Source of the DNA: Acetoanaerobium noterae
GTDB taxonomy: Bacteria > Bacillota > Clostridia > Peptostreptococcales > Filifactoraceae
Length of the DNA: 64,000 bases
NCBI RefSeq assembly: GCF_900168025.1
Contig: NZ_FUYN01000002.1
Location: forward strand, 212,343 to 276,342
Direction of reading: 5' to 3'
Shown: positions 51,908 through 60,323 of the stretch, piece after piece
Position numbering within the stretch: position 1 is the first letter of the stretch
Layout of the letters: each line of letters begins with the position of its first letter
Position numbers and translations under genes: made by a program
Notes under the pieces: generated by a model
Seen by the model: only the letters and a program-made list of their open reading frames with translations
What the model was told of the DNA's origin: nothing
The model's database searches: none

Positions 51908-53194
51908 TTGAGAATTATAGATATGAAAGGGATAATAAAAGGTCAGGATGTGCCTAAAATAGCATACAGACCTGTTAAGTCTCTAGAAGATAGAATATAT
52001 TTTGAAAAGGTTCAGGGCACTTTAGAGGAGCAGTGGACGGAAGGTATATACAGATATGATATAGCTGAGCAAAAGCTGACAAGGGTGGATACAGGAGAGC
52101 ATTCAAATAATCCGTCCATGTATGATATAGAGGTGCCAGGCTCATATGAAGATGTACTGGCGATAAAGGATATGGATTATATCTACTACTGTGTATCTTC
52201 TGAAGCTGAGAAAGAGCAGATACTGAATTTCTTTAGGCTTAATCTTGAGGCAGATACCCAAGATGATATACTGAACTTTAGCTTTTCAAAGGATGAATAT
52301 GTTTATAAGGGACTTGAGATATTGACTGAGGGCTATTTTATATTTACGCTTTCAGATGCCAAGACGCCTTTTGAAAGCAACCAATATGACAAGGTATACC
52401 TAGTGGATGTAGATGAAAGAAGAATTTATGAGATTCACGACCTGTTATTTAAGCTCACAGCTGGAAAAAGAGAAGTAATAGGCAAGGAAGTAAAATACCT
52501 GCTGGTTGAAGAGGTCTATCTATCAGAGGAAGAGGAGCTAGAGCTTCTTTTATCAGATGATGTAGAGCTTGCTATAGATATACCAGAAGAGATGACTGAG
52601 GATTTTGTATTCAAAAACAGCCTTAGAATATTGCCGTTTCAAAACTTTTTAAACCTAGTAAAATCAGGTAGCAGATATTATGAATACAAGGTGCTAGATA
52701 GCATATTTATGGATGGGGTAATCAGAATAGTGGGAGAAACTCCAAACATGCTTTACTATAAGAAAAACAAGCATGAGCATGTTCTGAAATCAAGCCGTGA
52801 TTTTAATGAGAGAAGACTAAAGGGCAAAGAAGAAATTTTCTCTATAGATAAAGAAACTCTCAACATTTCAAAGATAATGGAGCTAGGAGATAAGAGCCTG
52901 CTTGCATTTGAGGATGAAACTGTATATGAGATAGAAGAGGACGATGAAAAGGTTAAAATAGCATCCTCAAGAGGAGACAGCTTCTCTTTTGAGTATGAAA
53001 AGGATGTATCTGATATAGAGGCAAAGGAATATTTCTACGATTTATTCAACCATAGATACCTAGTGATAGGGGTAATTAAGAGCAAGGATAAATTTTCAGG
53101 GAGCTTTCTAAAGATAGTGGATATGTATGAAATAGAAGAAGACAGAAAGTGCGAGGACCTTTTTATCATAGACGATACAGTATTTATTGGATAG
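51908..53194 (+). CDS. acidic hypothetical protein of unknown fold
   Basis: About 428 aa, not recognised. It is very acidic (runs such as LSEEEELELLLSDDVELAID), with repeated short strands and Tyr-rich blocks (YIYYCVS, RYDIAEQKLTRVD, VYLVDVDERRIYEI) that suggest a beta-propeller-like or DUF repeat structure. No signal peptide or membrane helix. GGAGG at 51895-51899 is inside the ATG frame beginning at 51893, so the TTG at 51908, 8 nt downstream of GGAGG, is the better start. It precedes the helicase-nuclease gene by 13 bp and prepilin peptidase follows, so the three are probably co-transcribed. Function unknown. Confidence 0.7.
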   Translation: MRIIDMKGIIKGQDVPKIAYRPVKSLEDRIYFEKVQGTLEEQWTEGIYRYDIAEQKLTRVDTGEHSNNPSMYDIEVPGSYEDVLAIKDMDYIYYCVSSEAEKEQILNFFRLNLEADTQDDILNFSFSKDEYVYKGLEILTEGYFIFTLSDAKTPFESNQYDKVYLVDVDERRIYEIHDLLFKLTAGKREVIGKEVKYLLVEEVYLSEEEELELLLSDDVELAIDIPEEMTEDFVFKNSLRILPFQNFLNLVKSGSRYYEYKVLDSIFMDGVIRIVGETPNMLYYKKNKHEHVLKSSRDFNERRLKGKEEIFSIDKETLNISKIMELGDKSLLAFEDETVYEIEEDDEKVKIASSRGDSFSFEYEKDVSDIEAKEYFYDLFNHRYLVIGVIKSKDKFSGSFLKIVDMYEIEEDRKCEDLFIIDDTVFIG

Positions 53195-53207
53195 GGCGTG
53201 GGATAGT

Positions 53208-55577
53208 ATGCCTAGTAGAATTGAAATTTCTGTGCGCTCTTTGGTGGAGTTTGTACTTAGAAGCGGAGATTTGGGAGCGAGCAGTAGCTTTTCGCCAGCT
53301 AGAATGCAGGAAGGCATCAGAATACATCAGCAGCTCCAGCAGATTAAGGGGAGATACATTGAAAAAGAGCTCCCTCTTAGACTGGATATCAAAGTAAACG
53401 ATATAGACTTTCGCATATCTGGGAGAGCTGATGGCTTGATGCTGGATGAGGGTTTTTATATCATAGATGAAATCAAAAGCACGGCTAAAAGCCTGAGCAA
53501 TTGTGAAGAGGAAGAGGTTCACTTGGCTCAGGCTAAATTCTATGCCTATATTTATGCTTTAGATAACAAGCTAGATAATATAGGTGCAAATGTAACCTAT
53601 TACAGCCTCCATGATGAGGATATAAGAACCTTTGAGCACGAATACGAAAGAGAAGAGCTGGAAACCTATGTGACTCATATCCTACATAGCTATAGCTTGT
53701 TTTGCATGCTACTTGAAAGGCTAAAGGACGAAAGAGATGAAAGCATACTTACTTTAGAATTTCCTTTTGACTCATATAGAAAGGGTCAAAAGAAAATGAT
53801 AAACGACGTATATAGAGCTATCAGCCAGAAAAAGAGACTGTTCGTAAAAGCACCTACAGGCATAGGAAAAACAATATCAACCATTTATCCTGCACTTAAA
53901 AGCTTAATATATGAAGACAATGAAAAGATATTTTATCTTACCTCAAAGACCATAAATCGCGAGGCGGCATCGGATACCTTGATGCTCTTAAAAGATGCAG
54001 GGCTAAGCGTAAGAGCCATAGCCCTTACGGCAAAGGACAAAATCTGTCCTTATGGAAGCTGTGATTTAAATGCCTGTGATTATGCAAGAGGGCATTTTGA
54101 TAGGATAAACTCGGCTATCTATGATATTTTGGAAACGCAGGATATCATAACTAGGGATGTGATACTGAGCTACAGCGAGTCACATAAGGTATGTCCCTTT
54201 GAATTTGCCCTTGATATCTCGCTATTTTGCGATGTAATTATAGGGGATTACAACTATGCCTTTGACCCAGCTGTTTACCTCAAGAGGTTTTTTGCCGAGC
54301 AGATGGGAAAATATATATTTCTTATGGATGAAGCTCATAATTTCATAGATAGAGCTAGAGATATGTTTTCAGCTTCTATAGAAAAAACAGCCTTTCTAGA
54401 GCTTAGAAAGCTTATAAAATCAGCGATTAAAGATCATACGATGATTCCTAAGGAGCTTTCTGATGTTTTAAAATCAATAGGACATGTCAATGCAGGGTTT
54501 TTAAAGCTTAAGCCAGAGCAAGCTGAGATTGAGTTCTCACAAAAAGCTTTGCCAGAGAATTTAGTAAAGGCAATAAGAGGCTTTATAGAAAGCTCAGATT
54601 ACTATTTTAGTGAGTATCCAAATGCAAATGAAGAGGCTTTTTATCAGGATTTACTTAATTTATATTTTGAAGCCCATGCATTTATAAGAATTGCTGAGCT
54701 TTACGATGAAAGATACACTATGCTAGGATATCAGCATGATAAGAATTTGAGAATAAAGCTGTTTTGCATAGACCCTTCAGCTCTTGTTAAGGATGCACTT
54801 AGCAGATGCACTAGCCTTATTGCATTTTCTGCCACTCTTATTCCAGCGTCTTACTATATAAGTATGATGGGAGGGCTAGAGGACGCAGTATATCTTATGC
54901 TAGACAGTCCATTTAATCCTGAGAGATTAAAGGTTATGATAGATTCAAGCGTATCTACTAGGTACTCCCATAGACAGCGCTCTATTGATAGGGTAGTGCA
55001 GAGGATTCACTCAGCCGTAAGCTCTAAAAATGGGAATTACATAGCTTTTTTTCCTTCCTATGAATACATGAATCAAATTTATGAAGAATTTTCAAAAACC
55101 TATGAAGATATTGAGTGCATAGTTCAAGAAAGAAGCTTTACTGAGCTTCAAAGAGAAGACTTTTTAAAGCAGTTTGTAGACCAAAATACTCACGTAATGG
55201 TAGGCTTTGCAGTTATGGGAGGAGCTTTTTCTGAGGGAATCGATTTAAAAGGAGATAGACTCTCCGGAGCAATAATTGCAACTGTAGGGCTTCCAGGGAT
55301 TTCATATGAGCTAGACTTGATTATGGAGTATTTTAATAACGAGGGAAAAAATGGCTTTGATTATGCATATAGATATCAAGGCATGAACAAAGTAATGCAA
55401 AGCGCAGGCAGAGTGATTAGGACTTCATCGGACAAAGGTTTTATACTTCTGCTTGATGATAGATTTTTAGAAGCGAGCTATCAGAATCTCATGCCTAGAG
55501 AGTGGCTGGATTTTGAAAGAGTAAGCAGTCCTTTGGAAATTAAAAATACCTTGGAACAATTTTGGGAGGAGAGCTAA
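53208..55577 (+). CDS. Cas4-like nuclease fused to XPD/DinG-type helicase
   Basis: 789 aa. N-terminal PD-(D/E)XK domain (about 1-150): His40, Asp75 in ISGRADG, Asp87-Glu88-Ile-Lys90 in IIDEIKS, and QxxxY (from Gln108), the arrangement of Cas4/RecB nucleases. Then helicase motif I KAPTGIGKT, an iron-sulfur domain with Cys residues in CPYGSCDLNAC and HKVCPF, DEAH box LMDEAHNF, FSATLIPASYY, GAFSEGID and QSAGRVIR. DNA-repair helicase-nuclease in which the FeS cluster belongs to the helicase as in XPD/DinG. No CRISPR or cas genes are near. The ATG at 53208 has GTGGGAT upstream; a TTG at 53187 would overlap the preceding gene. Its stop overlaps the prepilin peptidase start by one base. Confidence 0.88.
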   Translation: MPSRIEISVRSLVEFVLRSGDLGASSSFSPARMQEGIRIHQQLQQIKGRYIEKELPLRLDIKVNDIDFRISGRADGLMLDEGFYIIDEIKSTAKSLSNCEEEEVHLAQAKFYAYIYALDNKLDNIGANVTYYSLHDEDIRTFEHEYEREELETYVTHILHSYSLFCMLLERLKDERDESILTLEFPFDSYRKGQKKMINDVYRAISQKKRLFVKAPTGIGKTISTIYPALKSLIYEDNEKIFYLTSKTINREAASDTLMLLKDAGLSVRAIALTAKDKICPYGSCDLNACDYARGHFDRINSAIYDILETQDIITRDVILSYSESHKVCPFEFALDISLFCDVIIGDYNYAFDPAVYLKRFFAEQMGKYIFLMDEAHNFIDRARDMFSASIEKTAFLELRKLIKSAIKDHTMIPKELSDVLKSIGHVNAGFLKLKPEQAEIEFSQKALPENLVKAIRGFIESSDYYFSEYPNANEEAFYQDLLNLYFEAHAFIRIAELYDERYTMLGYQHDKNLRIKLFCIDPSALVKDALSRCTSLIAFSATLIPASYYISMMGGLEDAVYLMLDSPFNPERLKVMIDSSVSTRYSHRQRSIDRVVQRIHSAVSSKNGNYIAFFPSYEYMNQIYEEFSKTYEDIECIVQERSFTELQREDFLKQFVDQNTHVMVGFAVMGGAFSEGIDLKGDRLSGAIIATVGLPGISYELDLIMEYFNNEGKNGFDYAYRYQGMNKVMQSAGRVIRTSSDKGFILLLDDRFLEASYQNLMPREWLDFERVSSPLEIKNTLEQFWEES

Positions 55578-56335
55578 TGGGGATAATAGCGTTTTTGTAT
55601 GGACTGATATTTGGGAGCTTTTATAATGTTGTAATATATAGGATACCTGCAGATAAAAGCATAGCAAAAGGCAGGTCGATGTGTGGCAGCTGCAACCATA
55701 CGTTAGCTGCAAAGGATTTGGTTCCTGTACTTAGCTGGGTATTTTTAAAAGCAAGATGTCGCTACTGCGGTTCAAAGATATCTATGAGATATCCTATAAT
55801 AGAGCTAGTTACAGGACTATTATTTTATCTTGCCTATACCAGCTCAGGCTCTATATGGGAGTTTTTATTTTATGCTAGCCTTTGGTCCATGCTACTTATT
55901 ACAGCCATGATAGATTACGATGAAATGATAATTTCTGATGCGGTACTTCTTGTATTCACGGCAATTGGTTTAGTTTCGATTTTAGTGATGAAAGCAGGAC
56001 TACTTACTAGAGTCTATGGACTTGCCTTTGGATTTGGCTTTTACTTTGCCATTTATTATGTAGCAAAGCTAATTTATAAAAAAGAGGCCTTTGGCTTTGG
56101 GGATGTCATGCTTATGGGAGCACTAGGCATATTTATGGGATTTAGAGATACTGTTTTAACGAGTATACTTAGCTTTTATGTAGCTCTTATCATAATAGTA
56201 ATAATGAAAATATTTGGAAAGAAAACAGGGCTTAGGCAGGAGATTCCTTTTGGACCATATATATGTATAGCTGCGTTCTTGGTTTCACTTTATGGGAAGG
56301 AGATAGTAAATCTTTATCTAAATTTACTTATGTAA
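55577..56335 (+). CDS. pilD: prepilin peptidase/N-methyltransferase
   Basis: Cleaves and methylates type IV prepilins at the inner membrane. 252 aa with 7-8 membrane helices. The cytoplasmic zinc loop with four Cys (CGSCNHTL and CRYCGSKI) and the two catalytic Asp motifs AMIDYDEMIISD and FGFGDVMLMGALG are all present, so both activities are expected. The ATG at 55577 overlaps the helicase stop (TAATG), with GGAGGAGAG upstream. It is located about 30 kb from the pil cluster, behind a DNA-repair gene; it must serve the prepilins encoded at 18.4-23.2 kb. Confidence 0.95.
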   Translation: MGIIAFLYGLIFGSFYNVVIYRIPADKSIAKGRSMCGSCNHTLAAKDLVPVLSWVFLKARCRYCGSKISMRYPIIELVTGLLFYLAYTSSGSIWEFLFYASLWSMLLITAMIDYDEMIISDAVLLVFTAIGLVSILVMKAGLLTRVYGLAFGFGFYFAIYYVAKLIYKKEAFGFGDVMLMGALGIFMGFRDTVLTSILSFYVALIIIVIMKIFGKKTGLRQEIPFGPYICIAAFLVSLYGKEIVNLYLNLLM

Positions 56336-56389
56336 AAAGTCTAATTAGTTATAATAAATGTATTATAAAATAATCCATTGGAGGTAAAA

Positions 56390-57631
56390 ATGAAAAAATA
56401 TTCTCTAAAGGACATAGAAATCAAGACTCCAGGATTACAGTTAAGAGACAAAATAATTGATAAATATGGAAGTATTAGTAATTTTGCAAATGAAATAAAT
56501 TTATATGAATCATCTATCAATCAGTATCTTTTTAATAAAGATTTAGGATCTTCTACTTTCAAAATTAGAACAGCCTATGCATTTAATCAAGATTTTAATA
56601 AGCTATTTCTTTCAGAAAGTGAACAAATACGCATAATGACAAGCACTGTATCATGGTACATCCAAGACTACAATCAATACCAAGATATAAATATATTCGA
56701 GAGATTAAAAAAAATCTGTCTTGAAAAGGAGCTTATGGAAGACTATGCTATAGTGTGCAGATGCTTTGCTCATTTTTATTGGAATCAAGGCAAAAGAGAT
56801 AGAGGTCTTGCATATATTGAAGTAGCTGCGAATATAATGAGAAATAAGGACAATATAGATAGGTTTGGACTTTACTTATCTGAATATTTATGGATGAAAG
56901 TGGCATACTTTAAAAAAAGTATCCAAAGTAAAGAGCTAAATGAATTTGATAAAGCAATAGAAAAAGTACAAGGCCCTCTTACTACTGGATATATGTACTA
57001 TAATTTAGCAAATGCCTTTTCTTCTATCAAAAACTACGATAAGAGCAAATACTATTATTTGAAATCCCTTAAATATCACGAAGCTCCTAAAATCAGAGCC
57101 TTTATCTATATGAGCTATGGAGATATGCAAAAAGAGATGGGACTAAGGCAAGAAGCTCTGCAAAGTTATAAAAGTGCTGAAGCTTTACTTGATGATAGTG
57201 ATGATTCTCTTAGCTATGTCTATCATGAGTATGCTCTATATTATTATGAAATAGGGGATATGATAAAAGCAGAGAACTACATTGATTTAGTTTTCAAGGG
57301 TGAAAAGCTGCTAATTGCATCAACAGATAATGATTTTCTAGTTACTTTTTGCAAAATAAAGCTTCAGCAAAATAAAGTAAAAGAAGCTTTATACTATATA
57401 GAACAGCTTTTGTCAGAAATTGAAGGTGAGTATATTTATCTAGAGAATCATCTATTGAAATTAGATAATTTGATAGATTGGCAAAAAGATAATAGACAGT
57501 TTCTAGATATTATTTCAGGTATTCTAATAAAACATTATAAATTGAATGAAAAAAAGCTGAGTAGTGAAATAAAGAGAATATTAAAAATGACTATAGGAAA
57601 TGTTTTTATTCATCTCGCATATCTAAAATAA
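56390..57631 (+). CDS. helix-turn-helix TPR regulator of RRNPP-like architecture
   Basis: 413 aa. The N-terminus (about 10-65) looks like a diverged XRE-type helix-turn-helix (ISNFANEINLYESSINQYLFNK). The rest is all-helical with TPR-like repeats (GYMYYNLANAFSSIKNYDKSKYYYLKSLKYH; AFIYMSYGDMQKEMGLRQEALQSYKSAEALL; HEYALYYYEIGDMIKAENYIDLV). This resembles peptide-responsive regulators (PlcR, Rgg, AimR). I looked for a following pheromone-precursor gene and found none convincing. Alternatively it controls the divergently unrelated SnoaL operon downstream. GGAGGTAAAA before the ATG; a TTG at 56378 is the frame start but would overlap the ribosome site. Confidence 0.75.
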   Translation: MKKYSLKDIEIKTPGLQLRDKIIDKYGSISNFANEINLYESSINQYLFNKDLGSSTFKIRTAYAFNQDFNKLFLSESEQIRIMTSTVSWYIQDYNQYQDINIFERLKKICLEKELMEDYAIVCRCFAHFYWNQGKRDRGLAYIEVAANIMRNKDNIDRFGLYLSEYLWMKVAYFKKSIQSKELNEFDKAIEKVQGPLTTGYMYYNLANAFSSIKNYDKSKYYYLKSLKYHEAPKIRAFIYMSYGDMQKEMGLRQEALQSYKSAEALLDDSDDSLSYVYHEYALYYYEIGDMIKAENYIDLVFKGEKLLIASTDNDFLVTFCKIKLQQNKVKEALYYIEQLLSEIEGEYIYLENHLLKLDNLIDWQKDNRQFLDIISGILIKHYKLNEKKLSSEIKRILKMTIGNVFIHLAYLK

Positions 57632-57648
57632 AAGATATAGACAAATTA

Positions 57649-57698
57649 CAGAGAGTTTTCTATTGATCTAATAAAATAGGTCAGTGAAAGCTCTTTTT
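57649..57698 (+). terminator. terminator after the TPR regulator
   Basis: An imperfect long stem between about 57650-57670 and 57677-57692 with some wobbles, followed by CTCTTTTTATTTTTT. It lies 18 nt after the stop codon. Confidence 0.65.
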
Positions 57699-58069
57699 AT
57701 TTTTTGCAAATTTGAAATTTTTAAAAAATATACAAAATTGTAAATAAAAGGAAAAAATAATTCGCTATATTTATAATAAATTTACTTCGAAGTTATACTT
57801 ATTAAAATTTTATCAAGCTAGTATAAATTTTCATTATTGAAATTAATAAAAAGAAATAAGCTTGAATTTGAATGTTTTTTTTAATTTATAAATTTTATTT
57901 TTAAAAGTATAAGTCTTACTATATAAAAATGTAAAAAAAAGTAAAAAATGTAATTTGATGATTTGTTCAAACAAAGATAATATTATGGAAATAATAAAAA
58001 TCTATAGGAATAATTCAAATTATTAATATTGAATCAAGAAAAGAGAAGTTTTTAGGAGGAAAGATTAAG
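57699..58069. promoter_or_regulatory. very A/T-rich upstream region of the SnoaL operon
   Basis: About 370 bp with strongly elevated A/T. It contains the perfect dyad TTTGTT-CA-AACAAA (57962-57975), a likely operator, and TATAAT-like boxes. No sigma-54 -24/-12 match was found. Only very short reading frames occur (for example MEIIKIYRNNSNY from 57986), without ribosome sites. GGAGG lies 7 nt before the SnoaL start. Confidence 0.45.
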
Positions 58070-59080
58070 ATGGGAAAATACACAGATACTAAAAAAGTAG
58101 TTTTAGATTACTTCGATGATTTAGAAAACGCTTCAGTTGATGAAGTGGAAAACGTTCTTAAGAAGCACGTAAATGATGGATACTTATGGAGAGGCGTGTA
58201 TCCATTTAGAGAACAAAACACAGTAAAGAATGTAAGTGAGAATTTTTGGATTCCATTAAAAAAATCCCTAAAAAGAATGCAAAGAAGACAGGATGTTTTT
58301 ATAGGCGGGACCAATGAAATCAGTGGTGAGCAATGGGTAATGAGTATGGGGCATTTTATGGGATTGTTTGATGAGGATTGGCTAGGTATAAGAGCTACGA
58401 GAAAAATGATAAGTCTAAGATATGCTGAATTTAATTGTGTCGAAAACGGAAAAATATCTCAAACAGGAGTTTTTATAGATATTATAGGTTTTATGCAACA
58501 AGCTGGGGTGAATCCTCTTCCACCTCAAACAGGAAATTATTTTGTATATCCAGGACCAAGAAATCACGATGGACTACTATTCCAGGATGCGCCAGAAGAA
58601 GAAGGCAAAGCTACTTTAGCTTTAGTAAATAAAATGGTGGATGATTTGACTGCTCTAAACGAAAGTGGAGCTATGGGATGTCCGCCTGAAGTACTGGAGA
58701 AAACGTGGTCAAAAGATATGATTTGGTATGGCCCAGCAGGTATAGGAGCAAGCTACACAATCCCAAGATATCAAGAGCAGCATCAGCTTCCATTTAGAAA
58801 TAATTTAAAGGATAAAAAATTTAATGGGCATGTTTGCAGATTTGCAGAAGGAAATTTTGCTTGCTTCTTTGGATGGCCAAATCTTTCGAATACACCTATT
58901 GGAGGGTTTTTAGGGCTTCCAGGAGGAGAAATAAGAGCAGATATGCAAGTTGTTGACGTATATTACAGACAAGATGACAAGCTATGTGAAAACTGGGTGT
59001 TGATTGATATTCCATATTGGCTAAAGCAGCAAGGGCTGGACATTTTAGAGCGTACAGAAAGTATTTACAACAAAAAATAA
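58070..59080 (+). CDS. tandem SnoaL/NTF2-like protein 1
   Basis: 336 aa with two SnoaL-like (NTF2 fold) domains: about 5-150 and 190-330. Halves are recognisable by the pattern helix-helix (VVLDYFDDLENASVDEVENVLKKHV), FREQNTVKNVSENFWIPLKKSLKRMQRRQ, and the strand YAEFNCVENGKISQTGVFIDIIGFMQQAG. The second half repeats it with SKDMIWYGPAGIG and RQDDKLCENWVLIDIPYWLKQQG. The family includes polyketide cyclases and small-molecule isomerases. Substrate unknown. It begins an operon with a second such protein and a carrier, so it presumably works on the carried compound. Confidence 0.8.
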   Translation: MGKYTDTKKVVLDYFDDLENASVDEVENVLKKHVNDGYLWRGVYPFREQNTVKNVSENFWIPLKKSLKRMQRRQDVFIGGTNEISGEQWVMSMGHFMGLFDEDWLGIRATRKMISLRYAEFNCVENGKISQTGVFIDIIGFMQQAGVNPLPPQTGNYFVYPGPRNHDGLLFQDAPEEEGKATLALVNKMVDDLTALNESGAMGCPPEVLEKTWSKDMIWYGPAGIGASYTIPRYQEQHQLPFRNNLKDKKFNGHVCRFAEGNFACFFGWPNLSNTPIGGFLGLPGGEIRADMQVVDVYYRQDDKLCENWVLIDIPYWLKQQGLDILERTESIYNKK

Positions 59081-59114
59081 TGGACTTTATTTATGGAAAA
59101 AGAAGGAGGATGTA

Positions 59115-60323
59115 ATGGCTGATTTAAAATCTAAAAGCAGTGAGCAAAAGATATCAGAAGAAAAAATCTATAATCCAGAAGTTAACAAAAAGGAAAGCAT
59201 AAGTGAAACTCCAAAGAATCATAAAATTTACTATGGAGATACAAGTAAAGTATTTCCAGTTGGTCACAGTGATTACAATGACTATGTGAAAAATAATGAA
59301 AAGAAGCAAGAGCTTCCAGGCTTTGATGAACAATACAATGACATAGTGGATTATATACTTAAAATCACACATAGAATTTGGGAAGAAAAAGGGATAGGAA
59401 TAATATATGATACTTATCATAATGATGTAACTATGCATCTTTCATCAACTACATTGGTAGGGATTAAAGATGTTGTTGCAAATACACTGCAAACCCTTCA
59501 TTCATTTCCAGACAGAAGGTTGATAGGAGAAAATGTGATTTGGTCAGAGCATGATACAAATGGCTTTTTATCTTCTCATAGGGTTTTATCTACAGCGACG
59601 AATTTAGGAGATAGCCCTTTTGGAAAAGCTACTGGAAAACGCGTAAATTTTAGAACTGTTATAGATTGCGCTATTGAAAACAATAGAATTTATGAAGAGT
59701 GGCTTGTTAGAGATAATCTATGGCTAGTAAAGCAGCTGGGTTTTGATGTACATGAAGTAGCAAAAAATATGGCTAAAGCGACAGCAATAAAAACTCCAGC
59801 TCTTCAAACCAGATATGGACTAGGTGAAGCTATGCAAGGTCAATTTATGCCAGAAAAATATATGGCAAAAGACGATTCTGTAGGAGAAATGATGCTTCAG
59901 ATGCATAGTCATATTTACAACTATAAAATGATATCTGATGTTAAAAAATATTATATGGATAATGCACTTGTTCATTATATATGCGATAAAAGATTATTTG
60001 GTCATGAGGAAATTCAGGGTATGATGATTAGTCTTTTATCATCGTTTCCAAATGCTCATTATGGAGTTGATAGAGTAACATGCAATAAAAGAAGAGGCAC
60101 AAATGAGTATGATGTTGCTGTCAGATGGAGGCTAAGAGGTCTTCATGAAGGATTTGGAACTTTCGGAGCACCTAGCATGAAGCCTGTTGAATTCTTAGGG
60201 ATAAGTCATTACAAAGTAGTTGACAATAAAATCGCAGAAGAGTGGATTACATACGACGGATTAGATGTTTTGAGGCAAATCTATTTAGAAACAGAAGATT
60301 CATATATTAGGGAGGATAAATAA
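59115..60323 (+). CDS. tandem SnoaL/NTF2-like protein 2
   Basis: 402 aa. The charged N-terminal about 70 residues are of low complexity. Then come two SnoaL domains (about 85-205 and 255-385): IIYDTYHNDVTMHLSSTTLVGIKDVVANTLQ and NRIYEEWLVRDNLWLVKQLGFD for the first, YYMDNALVHYICDKRLFGHEEIQGMM and VVDNKIAEEWITYDGLDVLRQIY for the second. Probably a paralogue of protein 1 by ancient duplication; both end domains in the EEW...D pattern of SnoaL cyclases. Stop codon overlaps the MFS start (TAATG). Confidence 0.8.
   Translation: MADLKSKSSEQKISEEKIYNPEVNKKESISETPKNHKIYYGDTSKVFPVGHSDYNDYVKNNEKKQELPGFDEQYNDIVDYILKITHRIWEEKGIGIIYDTYHNDVTMHLSSTTLVGIKDVVANTLQTLHSFPDRRLIGENVIWSEHDTNGFLSSHRVLSTATNLGDSPFGKATGKRVNFRTVIDCAIENNRIYEEWLVRDNLWLVKQLGFDVHEVAKNMAKATAIKTPALQTRYGLGEAMQGQFMPEKYMAKDDSVGEMMLQMHSHIYNYKMISDVKKYYMDNALVHYICDKRLFGHEEIQGMMISLLSSFPNAHYGVDRVTCNKRRGTNEYDVAVRWRLRGLHEGFGTFGAPSMKPVEFLGISHYKVVDNKIAEEWITYDGLDVLRQIYLETEDSYIREDK

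Noticed and set aside
53208-55577. CRISPR-associated cas4 or CRISPR locus
   Set aside because: No repeat-spacer array and no other cas gene anywhere in the window.
57632-58069. Arbitrium/pheromone peptide gene after the TPR regulator
   Set aside because: Only reading frames of 10-13 codons, with no ribosome site or signal peptide.
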